From: Antedon mediterranea
Taxonomy: Eukaryota; Echinodermata; Crinoidea; Comatulida; Antedonidae
DNA length: 64,000 nt
Assembly: GCF_964355755.1 (NCBI RefSeq)
Contig: NC_092673.1
Coordinates: 17,427,001 to 17,491,000, forward strand
Direction: 5' to 3'
The translations under genes were made by a program, and so were the position numbers. The notes under the pieces were generated by a model. The model made no database searches, was not told the origin of the DNA, and was given only the letters and a program-made list of their open reading frames with translations. Shown here in pieces: positions 52,614-64,000 of this stretch; position 1 is the stretch's first letter, and each line of letters opens with the position of its first letter.

Positions 52614-53488
52614 AAAGTTTAATTTCAACAACATACCACACCAAAGAATATATATAACAAGAATGAGTATTCCGCGATTTTTGCATGAGAAATTTGTAAC
52701 AGAGAGCTCCAGAGAGTGATGCCCGCCCTCATAAGGGCGGATGTATACATACTAAATAAGACTTGATTTAATAGATATTGTACATGTCACATTAAATAGA
52801 ATTATGATAATCTATTTCGCAATTGTAAACTATTTTATAATACATATTTATTAACAAACTAGTGTACATTCACTTTTACAGACAGTTATTTACTAACATG
52901 CTAAATTAGTTCACAAAAAAGGCCTAACACAGCAACACCAAAATCAACGAATCGTTACTCAGCACGGCCTATTCTTTACCATTGCCGCGCACTACTCTAC
53001 GCCCGGTAAATTAAGTATTGTTTTAATGATATAAATTAGTATAAAATACATGTTATTTATAGGATAAAATGTTAAATGTCATTAACATTTATTTGTTTTA
53101 CCAGAAACAAGTTAAATATAGGAATATTATTAAACTATCCGTGAACACCAACACGCCCGGTCACGCTATCGTAGCGCCCGGTTGATAAAGCGAACTGTTT
53201 ATACGGCAGTTTTTACTAAATAAATTGCATAAAACGAACAATTAAATATCCAAATAGCATTTAACATGATGTTGGCATGTAGTTGATAATATTTTTATCA
53301 TGAAAATACTACCGGTGGTCCAGCCTTTGATTAGTGAAACCGTCACAAACAGTTGTATACATCCCAGATACATCCTCACTTATGGCGGCGCCCTACCACA
53401 TGGACAATATTACTGTTACAGGGAAAATCGCGGATTACTCATTCTTGTTATATATATTCTTTGACCACACACACCATAAACAAACTTT
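52614..53488. mobile_element. MITE with AAAGTTT inverted ends, ~65-bp arms
   Basis: The left arm AAAGAATATATATAACAAGA and ATGAGTATTCCGCGATTTT is mirrored on the right (AAAATCGCGGATTACTCAT, TCTTGTTATATATATTCTTT). Inner inverted pieces include GCCCTCATAAGGGCGGATGT and CATCCTCACTTATGGCGGC. It is 875 bp and non-coding; the target duplication was not resolved. Confidence 0.75.
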
Positions 53489-53703
53489 GACAACATGTAT
53501 CTGAATAAAAAAAAGTAAGTATTTATCTTATTATGGACTTAAAAGCCAACGGAATTCTTTAGAATGGCAGATAATATTCATTGACAGGCATCATTAAACC
53601 TATCTTACTCATATTATGTTGGACTAGGCCTAGCCTAGATGATGTATCAATCTTATCTAGGCTAGGCCTAGGCTAGCCCTAGTTAGGGCCAGCCTGCCTG
53701 GGC

Positions 53704-54879
53704 GCGATTTTTTTTTTCGTACATAAGTTGGGGACCCCATAATGAAACGTCACAAAATAAACATGAATAATTCATCAGTTAAATTTTCTTGTTCCGTGTG
53801 CACCCAAGCGTATAGCAACAAGAAGTGATTACACAAGTGCGGTACGATTCTAGGCCTATCTCCGCTGATTTCATAATAGAATAGCGGAGTTTTGTGTGGA
53901 TTGTCGAAATAATCAGCCTTTAGTTTATGGTGTTTTTAATATAGTTTATTACTAAAGAATTACGTGTTAAAATTATAGTTTCTATTGATACTATTAGGCC
54001 TAATTACTAGTCTCTAAACCCCTGTATATTCTAGTAGTAGCTGTGTGGGTGTGTGTGACAATTGTGTCTTTGGGCTATGTCCAATTAGCTGTCGATTAGC
54101 CTCGACACATTTTGCATAGTGGACGTGTGTGTGAAGAAGAGTGTGCGCGAAGGCAATCACGTGAATTGACCTAGAATCCTAGGCCTATTATTGTAGAAAG
54201 AATCGTATCGCAGTTGTTGTTCCGTGTGCACCCAAGCGTTCTTGGACATAGCCCAAAGAAAGCTTAGACCCACAAGAATAAAGAATGTGTATAATTTGTG
54301 TACTGTATTTTTTTAATTCTGCTATCAATTATCAAACAATATGCAATGTACTCAAAGGAACTTTAAAAATGCGCGTATATGAACACATGAGATGGGAAGA
54401 TTTGACCCACGAGAATAAAAAATGTATTTTTGTGTAATGTGTATTGTTTAATTTTGCTGACTTATTACTCGGATTGTGTCATACCAAAGATAGTGTAACT
54501 ATCTTTGGTCATACCTAACACACACACACGTCACACACATCCACACAGCTACTACTAGAATAGACATGGGTTTAGAGACTAATAATTAGGCCTAATAGTA
54601 TTAATAGAAACTATAATTTTAACACGTAATTCTTTGGTAATAAATTATATTAAAAACACCATAAACTAAAGGCCGATTATTTCGACAATCCACACAAAAC
54701 GCCGCTATTCTTCAACAGCGGAGATAGGCCTAGAATCGTACCGCACTTGTGTAATCACTTCTTGTTGCTATACGCTTGGGTGCACACGGAACAAGAAAAT
54801 TTAACTGATGAATTATTCATGTTTATTTTGTGACGTTTCATGAGGGGGTCCCCAACTTATGTACGAAAAAAAAAATCGC
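53704..54879. mobile_element. MULE-like TIR element, copy A, 9-bp TSD TGCCTGGGC
   Basis: TGCCTGGGC is exact at 53695-53703 and 54880-54888. Ends are GCGATTTTTTTTTTCGTAC and GTACGAAAAAAAAAATCGC, continuing as ~350-bp inverted arms (ATAAGTTGGGGACCCC, GGTACGATTCTAGGCCTATC, TAGTTTATGGTGTTTTTAAT). 1176 bp; no transposase. Long terminal inverted repeats plus a 9-bp duplication are the signature of Mutator-like elements. Confidence 0.93.
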
Positions 54880-54888
54880 TGCCTGGGC

Positions 54889-56264
54889 TAGGCCTAGTCC
54901 CTATCTCTATAGTACTACAGTAGGCCTATTAGGCTACTCTAGGAGGAGAGGGCATAGCATGTAGAAGTTAGATATGGCTAGGCCTAGTAAGACTACAGAT
55001 TAGTGGAGACCTAAGGTGTGCTATGGTCTATTATTAGGCTAGAAGGCCTGCTTTACAGGAAGACCAAGCCGGCACTGATCCACAACTGCATTTGAATTTA
55101 ACAGCGTTGCCAGCGATAAAATTTAAATTATGCCGTATCCTGTCTCAAATAATGCCAGATTGGGAAAAATAATGCCAGATCCCCAAAATGTGGCCCTAAA
55201 CAGCGCCACCAACGGTTGTATGTCTAATAAACGTTTGTAAAACCCCAACTGACACAAAATAGGGCCTAAAATTGTATCCCATGTCATACAAAATTTATAT
55301 TTTTAGTTTTGTGAGTAATAACTAATAATTCTAAATATCTGGGGTGCGAAAATGGTAATTGCAAATGACACCAACACCAACCAAAATTTGGAAAAATACA
55401 GCTACTCGATGGCCAGAAATGGCACTTAATTTAAAATATGAAATAAAAATATATTTATTAGTGTCTCCATGATCTTAGCCCACCATAGTTCGAAAATGGC
55501 AATTATAATTTAAAATAGGAAATCAAAATATATATTAATTGTGTCTCCAGGACCTCAGCCCCAACCATGGTGGGGCTGAGGTAAGAAAATTTGAAAAATA
55601 TAGAGCTGCTCAATGGCCGGAAATGGCACTTAGGCCTAATTTCAAATATAAAATAAAAATATATTTATTAGTACCTCCAGGATCTTAGCCCATGATAGTT
55701 TTGAAAGTGGCAATTATAATTTAAAATAGGAAATAAAAATATATATTAAGTGTTTCCAGGACCTCAGCCCCACCATGGTTGGGGCTGAGGTAAAACAAAT
55801 TGGAAAAATAGAGCTGCTAGATGGCCGGAAATTGCACTTAATTTTAAATAACAATGTATAAGAGTCCCAAGGACCTCGCCCCATCATGGTCACTGAGAGG
55901 TGAAGAAAATTTGGAAATATAGGGTTGCTACGACGATGCAAATAGAACATAATTTGAAATAGGGAAAACAAATTCTCTAGAAGAAATTCTTTTTAAAATT
56001 AGTTACGTAATTTCAGCGTAAAAAAACTGTCGGTTTCAAATGTACGTACGGCAGGACTATAAAACATTGTCGTTTACAGAAACAAATAAATAGACACAAT
56101 GATTTATGTAGTCAACCAAAATTAGCACCTAGAAACTTGTCACAAAATGAGTCGAAATTTGTTATTTAAAAAACCCAATTTTGTTAAATTATTCTTTATA
56201 TTTCTTTATTATCCAATCATTAACGAAATATTTTTTTATAGGCCTATAAATAATATACCACTAA
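54889..56264. other. Intergenic with ~205-bp tandem repeat
   Basis: Apart from the tandem repeat at 55370-55930 and AGGCCTAG-rich stretches (about 54890-55030), nothing recognisable. Confidence 0.4.
55370..55930. repeat. ~205-bp tandem repeat, ~2.7 copies, with internal palindrome
   Basis: TGGCCRGAAATGGCACTTA recurs at about 55412, 55615 and 55821. Each unit carries a palindrome built on CCTCAGCCCCAACCATGGTG with GGGCTGAGG (about 55551 and 55757, degenerate near 55870). Confidence 0.85.
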
Positions 56265-59170
56265 CAGGCCTCGAATTTTACCGCGGCCACCGCGGCCAGT
56301 GCCGTCGGTGCCCTCCCAGTTGGCCTCAATGCCCTCGAAAATGAATAGCACCCACGGCCACTACTGGCCTGCCCTTTTTTTTGCGTTGGCCGCGAGTGCC
56401 CTTCCCGAGTTTTACCACAATAAAAACCACTGAATTAGATAGAAAATAATGTCAAGAAGATTTGTTTACACGACTCGGACGAGACGCAAAACTATCGCCT
56501 GTCTTCGTTGCAAGGGGATTTCCCTAAACGCATTTATTAATACACAAACAGTAAACAAAACATCGAACATTGCAATAGGGTAACCAAAACAATATCATCC
56601 CGGCCGCCGTGCGTGGTAAATCATGGTATAGATAGTACATTAAAATACAGGGGTGTAAACTTTTAATAATCAAGCTAAAAACGTTCCTCGATCGGAGGTT
56701 ACTGAAAGTATTAAAGTCGCACAATAATCGAGCTAGCCGCCTTCGATGAAAAAAATATTACACGCACTCCTAGCTAGCCTAGCCTATCCTCCCGCCGCCG
56801 CCGATCCGGTCGATCGAACACACGCAATTCAATGCATTGGGAAAACAATTCTATTTGACGCACACGACGCACCCTCTGATAAGAAATTTCACACACAACC
56901 GGCCGCGATTTTTTTTTTCGTACATAAGTTGGGGACCCCATCATGAAACGTCACAAAATAAACATGAATAATTCATCAGTTAAATTTTCTTGTTCCGTGT
57001 GCACCCAAGCGTATAGCAACAAGAAGTGATTACACAAGTGCGGTACGATTCTAGGCCTATCTCCGCTGATTTCATAATAGAATAGCGGAGTTTTGTGTGG
57101 ATTGTCGAAATAATCAGCCTTTAGTTTATGGTGTTTTTAATATAGTTTATTACTAAAGAATTACGTGTTAAAATTATAGTTTCTATTGATACTATTAGGC
57201 CTAATTACTAGTCTCTAAACCCCTGTATATTCTAGTAGTAGCTGTGTGGGTGTGTGTGACTTGTGTCTTTGGGCTATGTCCAATTAGCTGTCGATTAGCC
57301 TCGACACATTTTGCATAGTGGACGTGTGTGTGAAGAAGAGTGTGCGCGAAGGCAATCACGTGAATTGACCTAGAATCCTAGGCCTATTATTGTAGAAAGA
57401 ATCGTATCGCAGTTGTTGTTCCGTGTGCACCCAAGCGTTCTTGGACATAGCCCAAAGAAAGCTTAGACCCACAAGAATAAAGAATGTGTATAATTTGTGT
57501 ACTGTATTTTTTTAATTCTGCTATCAATTATCAAACAATATGCAATGTACTCAAAGGAACTTTAAAAATGCGCGTATATGAACACATGAGATGGGAAGAT
57601 TTGACCCACGAGAATAAAAAATGTATTTTTGTGTAATGTGTATTGTTTAATTTTGCTGACTTATTACTCGGATTGTGTCATACCAAAGATAGTGTAACTA
57701 TCTTTGGTCATACCTAACACACACACACGTCACACACATCCACACAGCTACTACTAGAATAGACATGGGTTTAGAGACTAATAATTAGGCCTAATAGTAT
57801 TAATAGAAACTATAATTTTAACACGTAATTCTTTGGTAATAAATTATATTAAAAACACCATAAACTAAAGGCCGATTATTTCGACAATCCACACAAAACG
57901 CCGCTATTCTTCAACAGCGGAGATAGGCCTAGAATCGTACCGCACTTGTGTAATCACTTCTTGTTGCTATACGCTTGGGTGCACACGGAACAAGAAAATT
58001 TAACTGATGAATTATTCATGTTTATTTTGTGACGTTTCATGAGGGGGTCCCCAACTTATGTACGAAAAAAAAAATCGCCAACCGGCCACCGGCGGGCCGC
58101 GCGAAGGATCGGCGGATCGTTGGAAAAACAATTCCTTTTGACGTACACGCACCCTCTGAGAAGAAAATACCATGTGCGTTCATGCATGGTGTAGTCCATT
58201 ATACGTGTAAAATTAGGGGTGTTTACCTTTAGCACCAAAGTTAAACCTGCACCTCAACCCGAAGATCGTTTGAAGTATATCATATTTATATTTTATCGCA
58301 CCCACCTCAATAATCCAGCAGACAGATCATCGAAAAATCTTGTTTAACAACGTCGTACACTAAATTACCAAACGCGTTTTTACCGAATTCAAGGAAATGG
58401 TATAGTCCAGAATACACGTGCCGAAGGCTAAACAGAGAGAGAAAGGGGTCGGTGTCCGTCCGTGTTTTGAATTCTTATAAATATGGGTTATACTAACAAA
58501 AAAGCTTCAGAAATCGAAACTCGGAAATAACTATAATTTATATTCTACTACATAATGTAATTGGCTTGATTTTTATCGTGGTTAACACTCTGTGTATGAA
58601 TAGTTGTAGGTAAGGCCTACAAACAAATTGTTTTTGTATCATGTTTTCTCCGTCGGCTGCTAGCTAAGTAAGGCTGAGTAGCTTGCTGTTGTAAGGGTTT
58701 TTATACCTGTTCCGGGCCTTACTTGGTTGGCTTCACATGCCTTTTTATCGCATTATTTGAAACTAAATGAAACATTCAACACAGGACGGTAAACTATAAA
58801 CGCTGAACATCGTACCTATTTATTATTTATATGGATCGTAAATACACGTAATATTTATATGAAATACAAAAAGATGATGTATTGTAGACAGTCTACTACT
58901 ACTCCGCGATCTGATGAATAGGGGGAAATCCCAAAACATTTTGCGGGTAGAATTTTTTTTTTTTGGAAAAAAATTCCACCCTCAACCGGAAACAGGCTAT
59001 TTTTAAATTTTGGCCTAGTTATTAAAATATTTTTAAATTTTGGCCTTGGTGCCCCTTTGATTTAAAACAAATGGCCTTGGTGCCCTCCCATTTGGCCTTG
59101 GTGCCCCTAAAATCAATGAAAACCGGAGGCCAAATGGCCTTGCCCCTAAAATCCCCAAATTCGAGGCCTG
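56265..59170. mobile_element. CAGGCCTCGAATTT element, copy 2, 6-bp TSD CACTAA
   Basis: CACTAA is exact at 56259-56264 and 59171-59176. Ends and interior match 10810-12476 (GTGCCGTCGGTGCCCTCCCA, GGTGCCCTCCCATTTGGCCT). About 1.7 kb once the nested MULE-like insert (56905-58078 and one TSD copy) is removed. Confidence 0.88.
56905..58078. mobile_element. MULE-like TIR element, copy B, 9-bp TSD CAACCGGCC
   Basis: CAACCGGCC is exact at 56896-56904 and 58079-58087. 1174 bp and nearly identical to copy A; I see a 2-bp length difference in GACAATTGTGTC versus GACTTGTGTC and single substitutions such as CCATAATG versus CCATCATG. Same orientation and arms. Inserted into the hAT-like copy 2, so it is the younger event. 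Confidence 0.93.
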
Positions 59171-59176
59171 CACTAA

Positions 59177-60200
59177 ATAGAGTAAAACATTTCCGATTTA
59201 ATACTTTATTAAAACTGTCACTGTCTCATGGTCGATTGAAATGGTAAAGTACATTTAAAGACCACTAATACGTTTATATTTTTGTAATTATTAATTAATA
59301 CAAACGTTGAGAAACAATTGACAGTAATAAAGTATTATATTATTATGTGTTTATAATCTAAAAGTAGGGACTACCCACATTCACAGTGATAAAGTTTATT
59401 AGTATATTTGTTTATATTATATCTAACAGTACCAACACACTTTTGATTCAAATGGCGATCAAAAGTGGTTAATACCTATTTGCAGTATTGTATAGCATTA
59501 CAATACTATTTCTGTTTATTCTCCAAGGGTCTATAAATTTACCTACTTGTGTTAAACCATGGAGGTATGCAATAATTTGGAATGTTCCATTCATTGAAAA
59601 TCAATACATTTCTATAAACGTATATTAAATCTATCAAAATAGTATTTTTTAAAGAAAATCGGCCTGTCTTCAACATTATGATGCTGTACTCTAGCTGTTC
59701 AACCGGTTTTCAGCTATTAAAAACAATTATCATAGGAGGAGATAGGAAAATGCGAAGCCTCCTCGCATTTTTGTGGCGGGTATTTTTCAAGATGGACATC
59801 CATTAGACAGTGTATACCACGATCGGAAAACACCCTATTTGGGGCAAATCGTTGAACCTAAATTCGTTTTAATCGTCAATAACTACTTTTTTTTTTTTCT
59901 CTTTTGTGGCGCAAACACCACTTTTATTCACATTCATATTATCTCATATTACATAAAATCGTATTATTTAACTTGTAAATGTCGTTACAGTTCATAAGTA
60001 ACATTTTTACATATATGAATTCTGTATTACTCCTTTTTTCATTAATTTTCGTATATTTTGTTATACACTTGACAGGATCATCATTGTCATCTATCCCGTT
60101 TTAAAATAGGTCACACATTTTCATTTGTTTGTTTTCATTTTACAACCCGGATTATACAATATATTTATATACATGATAAAAAAAACAATAATAACTCAGT
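59177..60200. other. Intergenic, no gene seen
   Basis: AT-rich. A short CATAGGAGGAGATAGGAAAA (59731-59750) resembles part of the 15633/16521 repeat. No supported gene. Confidence 0.35.
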
Positions 60201-60258
60201 ACCACCAGTAACCCGTATCACTGTAATTCTTTTTCGGTTAATCGTATCAAATTAGAAA

Positions 60259-62787
60259 TTATATTATCATAATCTTATTTCTTAAAGCTACCCATTTTTC
60301 TATACTTGTTTCTTTATTGTTATATGTTTCACATTCAATGTTATATAACATATTGCTTTTAAATGAATTCCATAAAGATTTACCCACTGGCTTATTTAGT
60401 GCAGATAACATTTTTATTCTATAAATAGTAAATGCTGCAAAAGTGTAAATATAATCTATTAGCTTATCTCCCGTTCCTAGTATTAATTGTTTAAATGATA
60501 TATTATTGTGATTTAAACTTACAAAGATACTAAGCATTTTCCTCCAATATTTCTGAATAAATCTACAACTAAAAAACAAATGATTTTCATTTTCAATTTC
60601 TCCACATTTGTCACACGTTTGTGTTCCTTAACTTTCCACTGATACAGCCGTTTGTTGGTAGGCAGTATTCTATGTAACATCTTATAATTGAATTGTGCTA
60701 GTTTCTTATCTTTCATTTTACATACTTTCCGTAACCAAGAAGTTTTCCAATCAATGTTGTTATCATTGAAGTACTCTTCCCATTTTAGTTGTGACATTGG
60801 AATAATGAAATATTCTTTCACAAACCATGAGTATATTAGTTTGGTAGTATTAATCTCATACTTGGTCCCAACTAATTCATCATTATCATCACAATTGAAA
60901 ATATCTACCTCCTTAATAATACGTTTCCATTGAATTGGTATTGCCTTAATAATGCACAAATACTCATTTAACCAGTTTGTTTTACATTGTAGTTTCACCA
61001 GTATTTCGTTTGATGTTAAAAAAGTGTTCTTATTAACAATGTCTTTAATACTGATAATGCCACTGTCAATCCAATGCTTGTAGAAAAGCGATTTTTTTTT
61101 AGTTTAACGTAGTGGTTTCCCCACAGTTGCTCATTCATTATATCGTTATAAGTTTCAGGGTTTTTTTTAGAGATTCTGTTATAATTTATGTAGGCTTTTA
61201 TCATATTTTTGTAAAACAGTGGAATTTTATCAGAATTAACATCAATAATGTTATAACATGACATATTAAGTAAAACATTAACATCACATATTTTTTTAAT
61301 ATAATACATTGGAATATTTTTCCATTTAGCACCATCATCATTCATAATTCTTTTTAACCAGCCACACATGAGTGCGTTAACATGAAGAGTAAAATCAGGC
61401 ATTTTAATGCCTCCCATCTCAACATCACCAATTAGAGTTTTTCTTTTTATCTTTTCCCTTTTATTGTTCCAAATAAAATTATATATTAGATTTGTAACTT
61501 GTGTATATACATATTTTGGAACATCAGTGATATTTGCAGCATATGTTAATTTAGATAGTGCAAGAATTTTCAGGATTATTATTCTACCAAAAATTGAGAG
61601 ATTTCTAGCATTCCATTGTTTTAAAGTCTTTTCTAGCTCTATTAATTTAACATCCCAGTTTTTTCTGGTACATTCTTCTGTATTATATCCTACATATATG
61701 CCTAAAATTTTGATCGGGTGTTTTACCCAATTTAATTCTAAAGGTCTATCTATTCTGTTCTTCCATTTACCAATCCAAAAAGCATTGGTTTTTTTTTTAT
61801 TTAGAGTCATTCCAGATACTTCACAAAAACGTTCAATTACACTGACTGCTGACTTAATACTTTTGTCATTACCAACATACAAAACAGTATCATCGGCTAA
61901 TTGGCTTATTCTAGCTTCTATGTTATTTTCATTATTTGGAAGTTTAATACCCTTATAGTCATCTTTGTTTCTTATTCTAGATGCCATTACTTCAACCACT
62001 AAAATGAATAACAGAGCAGATAGAGGACAACCTTGTCTAATACCTCTTTCCATTTTAAAATTGTTTGAAACCCAACCATTGTTAACTGTGACACATTCAA
62101 CGTTATTGTATAATACTTTTACCCAGTTACAAAAGAACATTCCAAAGTTAAACTTTTCTAGAACATTGAACATAAAATCTCTACTAATAGAGTCAAAAGC
62201 CTTCTTAAAATCTACGGTAATTATTGCCCCTTCGATATCATTACACTCTGTATAATAAAGCAGGTCTTCTATTAACCGAATGTTTTCACCAGCGAAACGG
62301 CCTTTTATATAACCTTTTTGGTCTGAACTTACTATTGATTTAATAACCATTTTAAGTCTGTTACTTAATACATGTGCAAGAATTTTGTAATCGGTGTTTA
62401 AGAGGGTAATGGGACGCCAATTATTCAAATTTTCTCTTTCTCCATCCTTGAACAAAAGGGTGATTACACCTCGTTTTTGCGAAAAGGATAATTCTTGAGA
62501 ATTATAACTTTCATTTAACGCATCGCAAATTAAATGTTTAATATTATTCCAAAAGAACACATAAAATTCAACACTTAGACCATCCGATCCAGGTGTTTTA
62601 TTTTTTCCCATCATTGAAATGGCCTTTTTACATTCATCAATAGTGACGTAACCTTCACAATTTTCTTTTTCTATTTCTGAAAGCTTGTTTATAGTAGAAT
62701 TACAAAGGTATTTATTAATTTTTCCAGGGTTTATAACATTTTTTGCGTATAAACCTTCGAAATGTTGTATTTGTTCCTTTAAAATGG
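60259..62787 (-). pseudogene. L1/Tx1-like LINE ORF2 fragment, two frameshifts
   Basis: The minus-strand RT starts (about 62787) in the pre-RT region (EQIQHFEGLYAKN) and shows NKTPGSDGLSVEFY, WRPITLLNTDYKILA, ITVDFKKAFDS, GIRQGCPLSALLF and LADD, as in the L1/Tx1 group. The frame breaks in an A-run near 61088-61098; the next part (60998-60519) has KMLHRILPTNKRLYQWKV. It breaks again near 60600, after which LFFSCRFIQKYW continues to 60259. The 5' end with endonuclease is absent. Two frameshifts and truncation mean it is dead, though most motifs survive. Confidence 0.88.
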
Positions 62788-62800
62788 ATATGAAAGGATT

Positions 62801-64000
62801 TTAAAATTTCACAAAAAGGACTTTGTATGAATCCTTTTAATGTTAATAAACAGCACACAAAAAATTAGATTCAAATACCTAGTAGAAATTGAGAAACAAA
62901 CAAATTAAATTTTGGTATAAAACGTCCGCAAAATGGCCGACCAACTGGCACGCCATCTTAATTTTTATGAACGTTCTATACGCACGTACGAGATCGTCAA
63001 ATTTAGAGTTTGAAACACCCGGGGTTGTAGCCACGGCAGCAGTCGTTTTGTGATTGGTTAATGAATTTTAATACAGTCCAATCACCGCCTTGTCTCGTTC
63101 GCGGACTGTGTGGTGTAAACAAAATAAACAAACCCATGCTACACGAGACTCGCGTGTTGCAAGCTCCCTGTTGCTGCAGTCGTAGAAAATATCGATATTT
63201 CACAAATCAATAAAAAGTTATGTCTGCAAAGATTGTACGTGAAAAGAAGAAAGTGTGTATTTGTACTTCTCACACTAAACCACTCACGCAGACTACAAAT
63301 TAGGCTAGGTCTAGTAGACTATAGTTTCTTCTAAATTCGCTAGTAGTAGGCTAGGCCTACACATGGAGTTACTCCATGGCCTACAGTACAAGAGAGTAGC
63401 AGTCGCCGGTCCACCGACGAACCTCCAGGAAGTGGACAAGGCGCGGGCGTAGACGTATGTAAAAGGCGACGTAAATAAAAAAGGTAAGCTTGTGTTGAAC
63501 TTGTTTTTGGCTCTGACTTTTGTTATTGACTAATATAGTAATATAATAATACTAATAATTAAAGTAGAGGAGGTGAGGCCGAGAGGATTATTATAGTTTA
63601 GTTAGTAACTGTAGTGTAATTAAATAATATTAATAACCTCTTTCTGTTTGTTACCAAGTCATAAAATATAATACTATAGGGCCTAGAGGTAGGATTGAAT
63701 AAAAATAATAGTACATTTTCGTCCATTTATTGGTCTTATCTTTGCAGATTTATGGAATCAACAGTACATGAGATGGCTTTGAAGAACTGTAATAGTACTA
63801 GTAATAAAATTGTAAACATCAAATTATATGGCAGAAATAGTGTGTGGAATGAATTTTATTGAACAAATGTATCATAATGAGTTTGGAACAAGCAGGATTT
63901 TTCAAACAGGACATAAATTACTTTTGAGACCTGAGTGATACATTTTAATTCTATCAACACCAGCCAGCTCCATCATATTCAAGAGATGGATTCTTTCATA
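62801..64000. other. Right edge, possible 5' end of another gene
   Basis: 62900-63480 is locally more GC-rich, with CpG (GGCGCGGGCGTAGACG). It ends in a donor-like AAAAAAGGTAAGCTTG at about 63484. An acceptor-like TTATCTTTGCAG at 63738-63747 precedes ATGGAATCAACAGTACATGA, opening a 36-codon frame. This could be a promoter with a non-coding first exon of a + strand gene running out of the window. Weak. Confidence 0.2.

Noticed and set aside
61407-62255. Plus-strand frames of 96-183 aa
   Set aside because: Antisense shadows of the L1/Tx1-like LINE.
63753-63860. 36-codon + frame after an acceptor-like site as a real first coding exon
   Set aside because: Too short, no domain and no donor at its end; kept only as a weak note on the right edge.

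Overview
The window is animal genomic DNA, AT-rich and intron-rich, crowded with transposons, MITEs, minisatellites and non-LTR retrotransposon copies. Frequent AGGCCTAGGCC-type motifs and the gene content (a ROCO protein joined to ankyrin repeats and a death-fold-like region) suggest a marine invertebrate deuterostome, possibly an echinoderm. That is an inference; no rRNA or mitochondrial marker is present to test it. No prokaryotic operon, tRNA, rRNA or CRISPR array was seen.

The centre of the window is one + strand gene that I could assemble exon by exon from GT/AG splice sites with matching phases. It has 30 coding exons from 6446 to 49714 and encodes about 1329 aa. The predicted order is a short N-terminus, eight tandem ankyrin-like repeats (one exon each) plus a partial ninth, a ROC GTPase domain (P-loop, switch II WDHGGQ, an altered G4 motif THKG), a COR domain, a cysteine-rich segment, two helical death-effector-like segments, and a C-terminal hydrophobic membrane anchor. 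The ankyrin exons lie in a recently amplified 324-332 bp exon-plus-intron tandem array (about 9.7-14.2 kb). Its introns are almost identical, while one short loop in each exon varies in sequence and length. This is the best candidate for an undescribed system here: a membrane-anchored ANK-ROCO-death-fold scaffold with a diversifying recognition array.

Layout: 258-4488 is a DNA transposon with inverted terminal repeats and its own seven-exon gene, internally deleted. 4489-6445 holds TE debris and a 31-bp minisatellite directly upstream of the main gene. 6446-15059 is the ANK part, with a 71-bp minisatellite and a hAT-like insertion in its introns. 17431-25058 encodes ROC and COR. 25059-35685 is a 10.6-kb intron full of insertions: a foldback element with 9-bp target duplications, an 88-bp minisatellite split by a dead LINE, a CAGG-ended element, copia and LINE relics, and an alternative or relict exon. 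35686-49714 holds the death-fold and membrane-anchor exons, separated by a Harbinger-like element containing a LINE with an intact EN-RT frame and by a 3.8-kb Kolobok-like TTAA element. 49715-64000 is intergenic: a second copy of a repeat also seen in an intron, two almost identical MULE-like elements with perfect 9-bp target duplications (one nested inside a second copy of the hAT-like element), and a frameshifted L1/Tx1-like LINE.

The target-site duplications visible around many elements allow the nesting order to be read directly. The elements do not work together with the host gene in any way the sequence shows; they sit in its introns and flanks.
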